Below, one piece after another: positions 56,797 through 64,000 of a stretch of 64,000 bases of DNA. Position 1 is the stretch's first letter, and the number at the start of each line of letters is the position of its first letter. The DNA comes from Sphingopyxis sp. 2PD (GTDB lineage: Bacteria; Pseudomonadota; Alphaproteobacteria; Sphingomonadales; Sphingomonadaceae): NCBI RefSeq assembly GCF_005503695.1, contig NZ_SCMU01000009.1, forward strand, positions 1 to 64,000, given 5' to 3'. A program made the translations under genes and the position numbers. The notes beneath the pieces were generated by a model. It was given only the letters and a program-made list of their open reading frames with translations. It made no database searches and was not told where the DNA came from.

Positions 56797-58458
56797 CTAC
56801 GCCGTCTTGCGTAGCGGCTCGGCGCCCGCCGTGTCCGACCCCGTATCGGGGCTCGTCGGCGGGAGCATCGGCGTGCGGAGCAAGCCGCGGTCGGCGAGCA
56901 GGCGTTCGGTGTCGGCGGCCGATGCGGCGCGCCCGAAATACCAGCCTTGACCCTTGGCGCAGCCCAGCCGCGTCAGTTCGATCGCCGTCGCTTCATCCTC
57001 GACGCCTTCGGCGGTGATCGGCATCGCCAGGCTTTCGCCCAGCCGCACGATCGCGACGACGATCGCCTGCGCATCCGGGCTACCGCGCATCGCGGCAACA
57101 AAACTGCGGTCGATCTTGATCCGGTCGAACGGCAGCGCGCGCAGGTGCGACAGCGACGAATAGCCGGTGCCGAAATCGTCGAGGCTCAGCGACACGCCCT
57201 GATTCTTCAGGCTGGTGACGATCGAACGGACGAGCGGCAGATTTTCGAACAGCGAGCTTTCGGTAATCTCGACCTCGAGCTGCGCGGCGGGGAAACCCGT
57301 TTCAACGAGCAGCTTGGTAAGCTTCTGGCTGAACCACGGATCCTTCAGCTGCTGCGGCGAAATATTGACCGCCAGCATGATCGACGGATCCCAGCTTTTG
57401 GCGATTTCCATCGCCTGGCGGATCACCTGAAGCGACAATTCGCCGATCAGCCCGCTTTCTTCGGCCACCGGAATAAAGCGTTCGGGCGGGATCATCCCAT
57501 ATTCGGGCGATTCCCAGCGCATCAGCATCTCGAACCCGACCAAGCGGCCGCTGGCGATATCGACCTGCGGTTCGAAATGCGGCACGAATTCGCCGCGCGG
57601 CATGCCCTCGCGGATCCCCGTTTCGATCTGGTTGCGGACCTGCACCGCCATCTCCATTCCAGCCTCGAACCAGCAGAAGCGGTTCCGCCCCTCGTCCTTG
57701 CAATGATACATCGCGATATCGGCCTGGCGGACCATGGTTTCCATCGTCACGCTGGCATCGTCGGCAAGCGCGATGCCCAGCGACGCGCCGATGCGGATCT
57801 GCTGCGCATCATGGGCAACCGAATTTTCGAGCGCGGCCACCAGTTCGGCGGCGAGCGCGTCGATCGTCGCGCGCGCGGACGGCTCGAACGCCAGCATCGC
57901 GACAAATTCGTCGCCGCCCAGCCGTGCCTTGGTGGCATTGGGGGGCAGGATCGCCGAAATTCGTTCGGCGGCGACCTGCAGGACGCGGTCGCCCGCGGCG
58001 TGGCCGTGGATGTCGTTGACGGTCTTGAAATGATCGAGATCGAGCAGGAACAGCGCGACATGGCGCTTGCCCGCGATCGCATCGGCGATCTGCTGCTGGC
58101 CGGTGGCGAGCAGCGAACGACGGTTGAGGAAGCCGGTCAGCGGATCGGTATCGGCCAGATAGCGCGCGCGCTGCTCGGCTTCGGTCCGCTCGCGAATCTC
58201 GCGGTGCAGATCGTCATAGCGGCGCCAGCCGAACAGGATCAGCGCGACGTTCAGCACCATCGCCGCGGCCAGCGCGCGGTCAGGACCGCCGCCGATTCCG
58301 ACCATCGTGTTGACGATCGCCTGCATCACCGTGCTGCCGGTGCCGACGAACAACAGGATCGCGGCAACGACGATGCCGCCGGCGACGATGTCGCGTTTGG
58401 CCCCGGTGCTGCGGTCCGGCTGTTTCGGCGTATCGATCATTTGGCTTTTCCCCACCAT
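56797..58458 (-). CDS. Membrane GGDEF-EAL protein (c-di-GMP metabolism)
   Basis: A 553-residue protein (547 if the Met of MIDTPK is the start). Two N-terminal membrane spans (about residues 26-45 and 60-80) precede a GGDEF domain with intact GGDEF in ARLGGDEFVAML, and an EAL domain with FEMLMRWESPEYG, NISPQQLKDPW and DDFGTGYSSLSHLRALPFDRIKIDRSFV. Both domains look complete, so either diguanylate cyclase or phosphodiesterase activity is possible. It is divergent from ffh. No sensory domain is seen. Confidence 0.92.
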   Translation of the reverse strand: MVGKSQMIDTPKQPDRSTGAKRDIVAGGIVVAAILLFVGTGSTVMQAIVNTMVGIGGGPDRALAAAMVLNVALILFGWRRYDDLHREIRERTEAEQRARYLADTDPLTGFLNRRSLLATGQQQIADAIAGKRHVALFLLDLDHFKTVNDIHGHAAGDRVLQVAAERISAILPPNATKARLGGDEFVAMLAFEPSARATIDALAAELVAALENSVAHDAQQIRIGASLGIALADDASVTMETMVRQADIAMYHCKDEGRNRFCWFEAGMEMAVQVRNQIETGIREGMPRGEFVPHFEPQVDIASGRLVGFEMLMRWESPEYGMIPPERFIPVAEESGLIGELSLQVIRQAMEIAKSWDPSIMLAVNISPQQLKDPWFSQKLTKLLVETGFPAAQLEVEITESSLFENLPLVRSIVTSLKNQGVSLSLDDFGTGYSSLSHLRALPFDRIKIDRSFVAAMRGSPDAQAIVVAIVRLGESLAMPITAEGVEDEATAIELTRLGCAKGQGWYFGRAASAADTERLLADRGLLRTPMLPPTSPDTGSDTAGAEPLRKTA

Positions 58459-58689
58459 CCCGGCTGTAATGCACGCAAAGCGGTGAAATTTGGGTTAAGT
58501 CGGGCCCGGCGTCGCTTGCTTGCCTTTGCCGGGTGATCGGTGTATTGGCGCGCCGTTCGACCGCGTCTTGCGAGCGAACATATCGATGTCCGCGACGGAA
58601 AGTCTGTCCACGGATAGCCGCTGGTTGGCGAGGTTTCGCTCACCGGCGTCTTTTGCGTTGCGGGCGTCGAAACGAAGGATTTGAGGCGC

Positions 58690-60147
58690 ATGTTCGACAG
58701 TCTGAGCAATCGGCTTGGCGATGTTTTCGGGAAGCTCCGCGGCCGCGGCGCGCTGACCGAGGCCGACGTGCGCGCCGCGATGCGCGAAGTGCGAATCGCC
58801 CTGCTCGAGGCTGACGTCGCGCTGCCCGTCGTGCGCAGCTTCGTCGATCAGGTCACCGAACTTGCGATCGGCCAGAACGTCCTGCGCTCGGTCACCCCGG
58901 GGCAACAGGTGGTCAAGATCGTCAGCGATGCGCTGACCGAAATGCTCGGCTCCGAAACCGCCGAGCTCGATCTTGCCGTCGCCCCGCCCGCCGTGATCAT
59001 GATGGTCGGCCTGCAAGGCTCGGGCAAGACCACGACCACCGCGAAGATCGCAAAGCGGTTGAAGGACAAGGAGCGCAAGAAGGTGCTGATGGCGTCGCTC
59101 GACGTCAACCGCCCCGCCGCGCAGGAACAGCTCGCCATCCTCGGCAGCCAGATCGACGTCGCGACCCTCCCTATCGTCGCAGGCCAGCAGCCGGTCGAAA
59201 TCGCGCAGCGCGCCATGCAGGCGGCGAAGCTGCAGGGCTTCGACGTGCTGATGCTCGACACCGCGGGCCGCCTCCACGTCGACCAGCAGCTGATGGACGA
59301 GATGCAGGCGGTGTCGCGCACCGCGAACCCCGCTGAAACCCTGCTCGTTGTCGACAGCCTGACCGGCCAGGACGCGGTGCAGGTCGCGCAGCGCTTCACC
59401 GACCAGGTGCCGCTCACCGGCGTCGTGCTCACCCGCATGGACGGCGACGCGCGCGGCGGTGCGGCGCTGTCGATGCGCGCGGTCACCGGCAAGCCGATCA
59501 AGTTCGCGGGTACGGGCGAGAAACTCGACGGGCTGGAACTTTTCCAGCCGTCGCGCATCGCGGGCCGCATCCTCGGCATGGGCGACGTCGTCAGCCTCGT
59601 CGAACGCGCCGCCGAAACGATCCAGGCCGAAGAGGCCGAGGCGATGGCGGCGAAGATGGCCAAGGGCCAGTTCGACCTCAACGACCTCCGCACCCAGCTC
59701 AATCAGATGCGCCGCATGGGCGGCCTCGGCGCGCTCGCTGGCATGATCCCCGGCATCAAGAAGGCGCAGGCCCAGATGGCTGCGGGCGGCGCTGACGACA
59801 AGATGCTCATTCATTTCGACGCGATCATGGGGTCGATGACCCCCAAGGAACGCGCGAAGCCCGAAATCCTGACCGCGAAGCGCAAGATCCGTATCGCCAA
59901 CGGGTCGGGGACCACCGTGCAACAGGTCAACAAGGTGCTGAAGATGCATCAGGAAATGGCCAGCGCGATGAAGAAGATCCGCAAGATGGGCGGCCTCAAG
60001 GGGCTCGGCGCGCTGTTCGGCAAGGGCGGCGGCATTCCCGGCATGGGCGGCCCAGGCGGTTTGGGTGGCGGCGGCGGCCTCCCCGGCCTTGGTGGAGGCG
60101 GATCGATCCCGCCCGAACTTGCCAATTTGATGAATAAAAAGAAGTAA
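58690..60147 (+). CDS. ffh: Signal recognition particle protein Ffh
   Basis: A 485-residue Ffh. N domain (MFDSLSNRLGDVFGKLRGRGALTEADV), G domain with GLQGSGKTTTTAKIA, DTAGRLHVDQQLMDEM and TRMDGDARGGAALSMR, and a Met-rich M domain ending in a Gly-rich tail (GGGIPGMGGPGGLGGGGG). It binds nascent signal sequences with SRP RNA and docks to FtsY. Start at MFDSLSN (a TTG 9 bases upstream is in frame). It heads the ffh-rpsP-rimM run. Confidence 0.99.
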   Translation: MFDSLSNRLGDVFGKLRGRGALTEADVRAAMREVRIALLEADVALPVVRSFVDQVTELAIGQNVLRSVTPGQQVVKIVSDALTEMLGSETAELDLAVAPPAVIMMVGLQGSGKTTTTAKIAKRLKDKERKKVLMASLDVNRPAAQEQLAILGSQIDVATLPIVAGQQPVEIAQRAMQAAKLQGFDVLMLDTAGRLHVDQQLMDEMQAVSRTANPAETLLVVDSLTGQDAVQVAQRFTDQVPLTGVVLTRMDGDARGGAALSMRAVTGKPIKFAGTGEKLDGLELFQPSRIAGRILGMGDVVSLVERAAETIQAEEAEAMAAKMAKGQFDLNDLRTQLNQMRRMGGLGALAGMIPGIKKAQAQMAAGGADDKMLIHFDAIMGSMTPKERAKPEILTAKRKIRIANGSGTTVQQVNKVLKMHQEMASAMKKIRKMGGLKGLGALFGKGGGIPGMGGPGGLGGGGGLPGLGGGGSIPPELANLMNKKK

Positions 60148-60186
60148 TTAAACCCGAATTTCAGTTACAAGAAAAAGGAAAATATC

Positions 60187-60837
60187 ATGGCAACCTCCAT
60201 TCGCCTCGCTCGCGGCGGTTCGAAAAAGCGTCCCTATTACAAGATCGTCGTTGCTGACTCGCGCAGCCCGCGCGATGGCCGCTTCATCGAGCGTATCGGC
60301 AGCTACAACCCGCTGCTCGCCAAGGATAATCCCGAGCGCGTCAAGCTCGACGCGGACCGCGCGAAGCATTGGCTGAGCGTCGGCGCCCAGCCGAGCGACC
60401 GCGTTGCCCGCTTCCTCGACGCTGCGGGCGTCAAGGAACGCGCTGCACGCAACAACCCGAACAAGGGTGTCCCGGGCGAAAAGGCGAAGGAACGCGCCGA
60501 AGAAAAGGCCCAGAAGATCGCTGATGCCGCCGAAGCGGCTGCCGCTGCCGCCGCCGCTCCGGCGCCGGAACCCGAAGCTGCTGAAGAAGCAGCTCCGGAA
60601 GTGGCCGCCGAAGAAGCTGCTGCCCCCGAGGCCGCAGAATCGGATGCGACCGGTTCGGTGAAGAGCGAAGAAACCGCCGAAGCGGTGGCCGAAGCCGTCG
60701 CCGACGAAGTCCCCGCCGACGCGACCGCCGAAGACGCGACCGCGATCGCCGAAGAAGTCGCCGAAGGCGGCCCGGTCGCTGCCGAAGCCGAAGAAGCTCC
60801 GGCTGCTGAAGCTGGCGAAGAAAAGGCCGAAGGCTAA
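60187..60837 (+). CDS. rpsP: 30S ribosomal protein S16 with long acidic C-terminal extension
   Basis: A 216-residue S16, against about 80 for the core family. The first about 80 residues are normal ([41 protein letters not shown]). The remaining 130 are low-complexity Ala/Glu/Pro with many EEAAPE and AEEAAAPE units and strong negative charge. Such extensions occur in sphingomonad S16. The tail probably lies outside the ribosome and is disordered. It begins 39 bases after ffh. Confidence 0.96.
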   Translation: MATSIRLARGGSKKRPYYKIVVADSRSPRDGRFIERIGSYNPLLAKDNPERVKLDADRAKHWLSVGAQPSDRVARFLDAAGVKERAARNNPNKGVPGEKAKERAEEKAQKIADAAEAAAAAAAAPAPEPEAAEEAAPEVAAEEAAAPEAAESDATGSVKSEETAEAVAEAVADEVPADATAEDATAIAEEVAEGGPVAAEAEEAPAAEAGEEKAEG

Positions 60838-60840
60838 ACC

Positions 60841-61335
60841 TTGTCCGACGCGAATCGCCCCGTCACCCTTGCCGCCATCGCCGGCGCGCACGGGGTGCGG
60901 GGCGAGGTGCGGCTCAAACTGTTCGGCGAAGGCGCGGAGGCTCTCCGCGCCTTTTCCGTTTTCAACGCGGGCGACCGCACGCTGACCCTCAAATCGGTGC
61001 GACCGGCCAATCAGGGCGCGGTCGCGACCTTTGCCGAGGTGGGTGACCGGAGCGCCGCCGAAGCGCTTCGCGGTACCGTCCTCACCGTCCCGCGCTCGGC
61101 GCTGCCGCCGCTCGGCGAGGGCGAATATTATCACCACGACCTCATCGGCCTCGCCTGCGTGTCGACCGACGGCGCCGCGATCGGCCAGGTCGTCGCCGTC
61201 GAAAATTTCGGCGCGGGCGACATCCTCGAAATCGAAAAGCCCGGCGGCAAGCGCTTCATGGTGCCGATGAATGCTCGGGCGGTCCCGGCGTGGAACGACG
61301 ACGGCATCACTATAAACGCGGCATTCGTCGAGTAA
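60841..61335 (+). CDS. rimM: Ribosome maturation factor RimM (TTG start)
   Basis: A 164-residue RimM for 16S rRNA/30S assembly. N-terminal VTLAAIAGAHGVRGEVRLKLF and PRC-barrel region YYHHDLIGLACVSTDGAAIGQVVAVENFGAGDILEI, ending with PMNARAVPAWNDDGITI. It starts with TTG three bases after the rpsP stop, and GAAGG lies a few bases before it. In most bacteria trmD and rplS follow, but here a repeat element follows and no trmD is seen in the window. Confidence 0.93.
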   Translation: MSDANRPVTLAAIAGAHGVRGEVRLKLFGEGAEALRAFSVFNAGDRTLTLKSVRPANQGAVATFAEVGDRSAAEALRGTVLTVPRSALPPLGEGEYYHHDLIGLACVSTDGAAIGQVVAVENFGAGDILEIEKPGGKRFMVPMNARAVPAWNDDGITINAAFVE

Positions 61336-61355
61336 CGACGGCTTTGGGTTGGGGA

Positions 61356-61563
61356 GCGGACGTTGCCGATCCTCCCCGGAACGGGGAGGGGGACCAGCGA
61401 AGCTGGTGGAGGGGCACCATCGGTTTGCCTTGCCGCCAAAGTCGTGCGCCGATTCTAAGTTCTTGGAAAGCTTGGCTCTTCCAGCCCAGCGCTGCGTAAG
61501 CCGCCTGTGCCCCTCCACCACCCTTCGGGTGGTCCCCCTCCCCCGGTGGGGGAGGATCGGCTA
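61356..61563. repeat. Inverted repeat with unique central cargo, ATCCTCCCC type
   Basis: Outer arms ATCCTCCCCGGAACGGGGAGG and CTCCCCCGGTGGGGGAGGAT are inverted; next, GGGGGACCAGCGAAGCTGG and CCACCCTTCGGGTGGTCCCC, then GGTGGAGGGGCAC and GTGCCCCTCCACC, also pair. A central segment of about 100 bases (about 61418-61510) is not symmetric. No gene is seen in the 324-base gap 61336-61659. It follows rimM where trmD would be expected. Related to 24771-24896. Confidence 0.75.
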
Positions 61564-61659
61564 TGTCCGCAATCGCTCGTTTCCAGACGACAACGCGCAT
61601 CGCTGATTGTCGGCGGCTCCCGGCGCTGTTAGCCTGACTGCGATTGCTGTGGAGGGACT

Positions 61660-63168
61660 ATGCGCTGGAAATCGGGTTTCGTTTTCGCTCTGATGCTTGG
61701 GGTCGCCGCTCCCGCGCTGGCGCAGGACGCCAAACCCAAAACCCTCGACCAGATCACCCCCGAAATCGACGCGCTGTTCGCCAAATATCAGGCCGACGCG
61801 CATATTCCCGGCATGGTCTATGGCCTCGTCAAGGACGGCAAGCTCGCCTATGTAAAAGGCGTCGGCGTCCAGAACCTCGACGACAAGAGCGCCGTCACCG
61901 CCGACAGCCGCTTCCGCATCGCATCGATGACCAAGGCGTTCACCGCGCTTGCGATCCTGAAACTGCGCGACGATGGCAAGCTGCGCCTCGACGACCTCGC
62001 CGAGGATCATGTCCCCGAAATGAAGGGCTGGGTCTATCCCACCAAGGACAGCCCGCGCATCCGCATCCGCGACCTGCTCCACCATGTCGGCGGGCTGGTC
62101 ACCGACGATCCATGGGGCGACCGCCAACAGATCTTGCCGCAGGCGGATTTTACCAGGATGATCGCCGCCGGGGTGCCGTTCAGCCGCGTCCCGCAGTCCG
62201 CCCATGAATATTCGAACTACGGCTATGCGCTGCTCGGCCGGATCATCGCCAACGCGTCGGGCATGGCGTACACCGACTATATCCAGCGGACGATCCTGAC
62301 CCCGCTCGGCATGACGAGCAGCGGTTTCGACGTCACCAAGACGCCAAAGGCGGTCTATGCGCGCGGCTATCGCTGGGAAAATGACGCCTGGTCGCCCGAA
62401 CCCGAGATGATCGATGGCGCCTTCAACGCCATGGGCGGGATGCAGGTCAGCGCCAACGACTATGCCAAATGGATCGCCTTCCTGCTCGCCGCATGGCCCG
62501 CGCGCGACGACGCCGACACCGGCCCGATCAAGCGCGCGACGGTGCGCGAAATGGCGCAGGGATTGAACTTCGTAACGGTGGCGAACCGTATCGGCGCCAG
62601 CGGTGCGACGGCGTGTAAACAGGCCGCCGCCTATGCGATGGGCTGGCGCGTCGCACAGGACTGCGACTTGGGGCTCACGCTCGCGCATGGCGGCGGCTAT
62701 CCGGGCTATGGCAGCCATGTGATGCTGATGCCCGACCATGGGGTCGGGGTATTCGCGCTGTCGAACCGCACCTATGCTGGGCCGTCGGCTCCGGCGTGGG
62801 ACAGCGCGGTTACGATGGACAAGGCGGGATTGCTCACCGGACGCGCGGTGCCGATCTCCCCCGCCGTGGCGGATGCCTATGCCGCGGCGCGCGCCGCTTA
62901 TGTCGCGGGCAATCTGGCCCCGCTGGACGGCAAGCTGGCAATGAATTTCCTGCTCGACCGCTCGGCGGCGAACTGGGCCGCCGAATTCGCGCGGCTGAAG
63001 GCCGCGGTCGGCGACTGCCCGACCGCCGAGCCGTTGAACCCGACCGGTGCGATGTCGGCGACCTTCCGCCTCAATTGCAGCAAGGGCCAGCTCGACGGGG
63101 CGCTGCTGCTCGCGCCGACCACCCCGGCAACGGTGCAGGCGCTGCGCTTTCGTGTTGTGACGCCGTAG
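61660..63168 (+). CDS. Secreted serine hydrolase, class-C beta-lactamase family
   Basis: A 502-residue exported hydrolase. Signal peptide residues 1-21 (MRWKSGFVFALMLGVAAPALA). The nucleophile motif SxxK is SMTK (Ser89, Lys92), YxN is Tyr184-Ser185-Asn186 in EYSNYG, and a third HxG-type motif is HGGG. These are shared by penicillin-binding proteins, beta-lactamases and esterases, and no evidence favours lactamase activity. The C-terminal about 120 residues form an extra domain. A GGAGGG site precedes the ATG. Confidence 0.9.
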   Translation: MRWKSGFVFALMLGVAAPALAQDAKPKTLDQITPEIDALFAKYQADAHIPGMVYGLVKDGKLAYVKGVGVQNLDDKSAVTADSRFRIASMTKAFTALAILKLRDDGKLRLDDLAEDHVPEMKGWVYPTKDSPRIRIRDLLHHVGGLVTDDPWGDRQQILPQADFTRMIAAGVPFSRVPQSAHEYSNYGYALLGRIIANASGMAYTDYIQRTILTPLGMTSSGFDVTKTPKAVYARGYRWENDAWSPEPEMIDGAFNAMGGMQVSANDYAKWIAFLLAAWPARDDADTGPIKRATVREMAQGLNFVTVANRIGASGATACKQAAAYAMGWRVAQDCDLGLTLAHGGGYPGYGSHVMLMPDHGVGVFALSNRTYAGPSAPAWDSAVTMDKAGLLTGRAVPISPAVADAYAAARAAYVAGNLAPLDGKLAMNFLLDRSAANWAAEFARLKAAVGDCPTAEPLNPTGAMSATFRLNCSKGQLDGALLLAPTTPATVQALRFRVVTP

Positions 63169-63189
63169 CTTGTGCTCCGTTCCATCGCC

Positions 63190-63256
63190 GTAGCCCTGAG
63201 CCTGTCGAAGGGCGCTTGTCGGCGATAGTCGCCCTTCGACAGGCTCAGGGCTGCGG
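63190..63256. repeat. Inverted repeat, CCTGTCGAAGGGC type
   Basis: AGCCCTGAGCCTGTCGAAGG and CGCCCTTCGACAGGCTCAGG are nearly perfect inverted arms around about 25 bases (CTTGTCGGCGATAGT). It lies between the convergent serine hydrolase and diguanylate cyclase genes and may serve as a terminator. Confidence 0.85.
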
Positions 63257-63284
63257 TTCGATTGCTTTTGCTCGCGTGCGCGGA

Positions 63285-64000
63285 TCACGCCGCCTCGATA
63301 AACACCACCCGGTTGCGCCCGCTTTCCTTAGCGGCGTACAGGTTGATGTCGGCGGACTTCATCGCCGCACCAAAGCTGGTGTTGCGGCCGATATGGACCA
63401 GCCCCATGCTCGCGGTGACCGGGCGTTCGAGCAGCGGCACCATTTGCGCGACATAAGCGCCGATCCGCTGGCGCAGCCGCTCGGCCTCGATCGCGACCGC
63501 GGCGGGGGCGCCGCGGAACAGCAGCGCAAATTCCTCACCGCCGACCCGCGCCGCCAGCGCCGAACCCGAACCCAGTGCGACCCCGGCGGCAAAGATCACC
63601 CGGTCGCCGACATCATGGCCATGATGATCGTTGATCGCCTTGAAATGGTCGAGATCGACCAGCGCGATCGCGACCGGCGGCTCGTCGTTGAAACTTTCTT
63701 CGATCGCCCGCCGATTGGCGAGGCCGGTCAGCGGGTCGGTGTGCGCGATGATCCGCATCGCCTCGGCTTGAGCGCGCGCTTCCTGCCGCTCGCGGCGCAG
63801 CCGGACGAGGCGGTCAAGAATGCCGAGCGCCGTGAGCATCACTTCCAGCCCGAGCGCGGGAAACAGCAGGAACAGGAAATTGTCGAACGGCTGGCCAAGG
63901 ACAAGGTCGTGGAACAGGCTGACCCCATAAACCCCGCCGATGCCGCTCCACGCCGCCGCCTGATAACGCGCGGTGCGGCTGCCGCGCGTTAGTGCGATCA
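63285..64000 (-). CDS. Diguanylate cyclase, 5' end outside the window
   Basis: The 3' part of a GGDEF protein. Reading backward, the frame is open to the end of the window with no stop; it gives hydrophobic segments (for example NFLFLLFPALGLEVMLTALG) joined to a coiled linker (LRRERQEARAQAEAMR) and the GGDEF domain (IIAHTDPLTGLANRRAIEE, VDLDHFKAIND, then VGGEEFALLF, which is a GGEEF form). This pattern resembles 7TM-DISM-type membrane cyclases. The true start is outside the window; a GTG at 63842 is an internal codon. Confidence 0.88.
   Translation of the reverse strand, partial: IALTRGSRTARYQAAAWSGIGGVYGVSLFHDLVLGQPFDNFLFLLFPALGLEVMLTALGILDRLVRLRRERQEARAQAEAMRIIAHTDPLTGLANRRAIEESFNDEPPVAIALVDLDHFKAINDHHGHDVGDRVIFAAGVALGSGSALAARVGGEEFALLFRGAPAAVAIEAERLRQRIGAYVAQMVPLLERPVTASMGLVHIGRNTSFGAAMKSADINLYAAKESGRNRVVFIEAA

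Noticed and set aside
58459-58689. SRP RNA (ffs) or other small RNA in front of ffh
   Set aside because: The gap was read on both strands for the conserved SRP RNA tetraloop and GGAAGCAGCC-type core; it was not found. Only a promoter region is likely.
61418-61510. A small RNA or ORF in the centre of the repeat after rimM
   Set aside because: No start codon with a ribosome-binding site and no terminator of its own; left as unexplained cargo.

Overview
The window is high-GC alphaproteobacterial chromosome and reads as a sphingomonad (Sphingomonadaceae, most like Sphingopyxis). Supporting signs are the ChvI-ChvG-HprK-RapZ-EIIA-HPr cluster with pckA divergent, large TonB-dependent receptors ending in Phe, a 'vgr-related' protein, a SUV3-like helicase, 4-bp ATGA gene overlaps and many intergenic palindromic repeats. 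Genes are densely packed. I found no rRNA, tRNA, CRISPR array, prophage or classical IS element, so this is mostly core genome with repeat-filled gaps.

Layout. 1-3.5 kb: 3' end of an unidentified gene, then a TonB receptor/PepSY pair for iron uptake. 3.8-6.1 kb: patatin-like protein. 6.2-9.4 kb: dnaK and dnaJ behind a heat-shock promoter. 9.5-13.9 kb: copper-chaperone lipoprotein, HEMVH protein, two membrane proteins, RmuC and a META lipoprotein. 14.1-21.3 kb: TrmH-type methyltransferase, HPr, EIIA, RapZ, HprK, ChvG and ChvI, with pckA divergent. This is a two-component and PTS-like control block for envelope stress and carbon metabolism. 21.3-26.8 kb: unknown protein, two secreted metallopeptidases, DUF3597, YidB-like and GNAT proteins. 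27-27.8 kb: L21-L27. 28-30.9 kb: lipoprotein, MobA-like and XdhC-like molybdoenzyme maturation factors, MarR regulator. 30.9-35.3 kb: a phage-shock (psp) region with pspF, a sigma-54 promoter, a tiny ORF, a terminator-like hairpin, pspA, pspB, pspC and five further small membrane coiled-coil proteins. 35.4-38.6 kb: SufE and a TonB receptor. 38.9-41.1 kb: clpX and clpP. 41.5-45.1 kb: FdxA ferredoxin, S4 protein, SUV3-like helicase. 45.3-51.5 kb: M23 peptidase, hemB, GNAT, fused MFS/spermidine synthase, gamma-carbonic anhydrase. 51.7-58.5 kb: PuuD-like protein, the dapF-mtaB-ftsY-yciB operon, a DUF559 cassette and a GGDEF-EAL protein. 58.7-61.3 kb: ffh-rpsP-rimM. 61.7-64 kb: a serine hydrolase and a diguanylate cyclase cut by the window edge.

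The most unusual features are: (i) the extended psp operon, where five small proteins repeat a PspB-like C-terminal signature, preceded by an ORF-plus-terminator leader; (ii) a DUF559 nuclease-like gene lying inside an inverted-repeat pair whose apparently empty counterpart is at 55-172; (iii) palindromic repeats captured in frame within mtaB and a GNAT gene. All functions are inferred from sequence motifs recognised by eye; no database search was run.
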